A DNA stretch of 64,000 nt from an uncultured Eubacteriales bacterium (lineage in GTDB: Bacteria; Bacillota; Clostridia; Christensenellales; UBA1242), in NCBI GenBank assembly GCA_949031345.1, contig CARNVA010000002.1, positions 56,722 through 120,721 of the forward strand, read 5' to 3'. The translations under genes and the position numbers were made by a program. Numbering within the stretch: position 1 is the first letter of the stretch; the number at the start of each line of letters is the position of its first letter. Below the pieces are notes generated by a model, which saw only the letters and a list, made by a program, of their open reading frames with translations, did not search any database and was not told the origin of the DNA. Of this stretch, positions 63,928-64,000 are shown piece by piece.

Positions 63928-64000
63928 ACTAGTTTCAAAATTTATTGCCCTTAGTCCGCATTTTTTATATGTTGTCTTTCATCTATACTAATATATTCAA

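Overview
The window is AT-rich (by eye about one third G+C), gene-dense and bacterial. Strong GGAGG ribosome sites, short intergenic gaps, a pheST T-box, ArgR with ARG boxes and a forespore gene set (spoIIAA-spoIIAB-sigF, spoVAC-D-E, yunB) point to an endospore-forming or recently spore-forming low-G+C Firmicute. An uncultured gut-type member of the Clostridia is the best guess; finer taxonomy is inference. No phage, transposase, CRISPR array or rRNA gene was seen. Most genes lie on the minus strand.

Layout. 1-1100: recN start, argR and its upstream region with two ARG boxes. 1100-7300: T-box-controlled pheS-pheT-cysteine desulfurase-thiI operon. 7300-10700: a pseudouridine synthase, asnS, a small lipoprotein and tRNA-Leu(AAG). 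10700-16200: an EncFtn-like ferritin, clpX, clpP, tig, two small membrane proteins and gap. 16200-21000: a membrane protein of unknown role, rpiB, a small tyrosine phosphatase, rsfS, an opposed membrane protein, yhbY and obg. 21000-25300: nth-lysS, a lytic transglycosylase, and a DUF3343 protein divergent from a class V aminotransferase. 25300-34000: rpsO-pnp, then recJ-rel-hemZ. 34000-37700: zinc-ribbon protein and dnaG-rpoD. 37800-45500: sporulation genes, with a divergent N/Y-rich lipoprotein and a frameshifted GT80-like sialyltransferase gene between them. 45500-47400: SDR, a candidate small RNA, two tiny membrane proteins. 47500-48350: six-tRNA operon. 48500-54200: DivIVA-like protein, lgt, a Rho-like protein without a P-loop, a putative Mn exporter, a 17-residue-repeat solenoid protein. 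54300-61600: MacB-like ABC transporter, valS, a membrane protein, NfeD-slipin pair. 61900-64000: three tRNAs, a GC-rich inverted repeat and a double GNAT protein.

The genes fall into familiar groups: tRNA charging and modification (pheST, asnS, lysS, valS, thiI), protein quality control (tig-clpP-clpX), ribosome maturation (obg, yhbY, rsfS), RNA and DNA metabolism (pnp, recJ, nth, recN, dnaG) and forespore control. The parts that do not fit known templates are: a Rel protein whose hydrolase domain has lost its HD residues but kept the synthetase; a Rho paralogue lacking the ATPase P-loop; an 11-repeat, exactly 17-residue-period solenoid protein; a short intergenic transcript candidate with promoter, operator-like palindrome, two hairpins and terminator; an EncFtn-type ferritin with no encapsulin in sight; a tRNA-Leu with anticodon AAG; and several genes whose -10 box sits 6-7 bases before the ATG, predicting leaderless mRNAs in an otherwise Shine-Dalgarno-rich genome.
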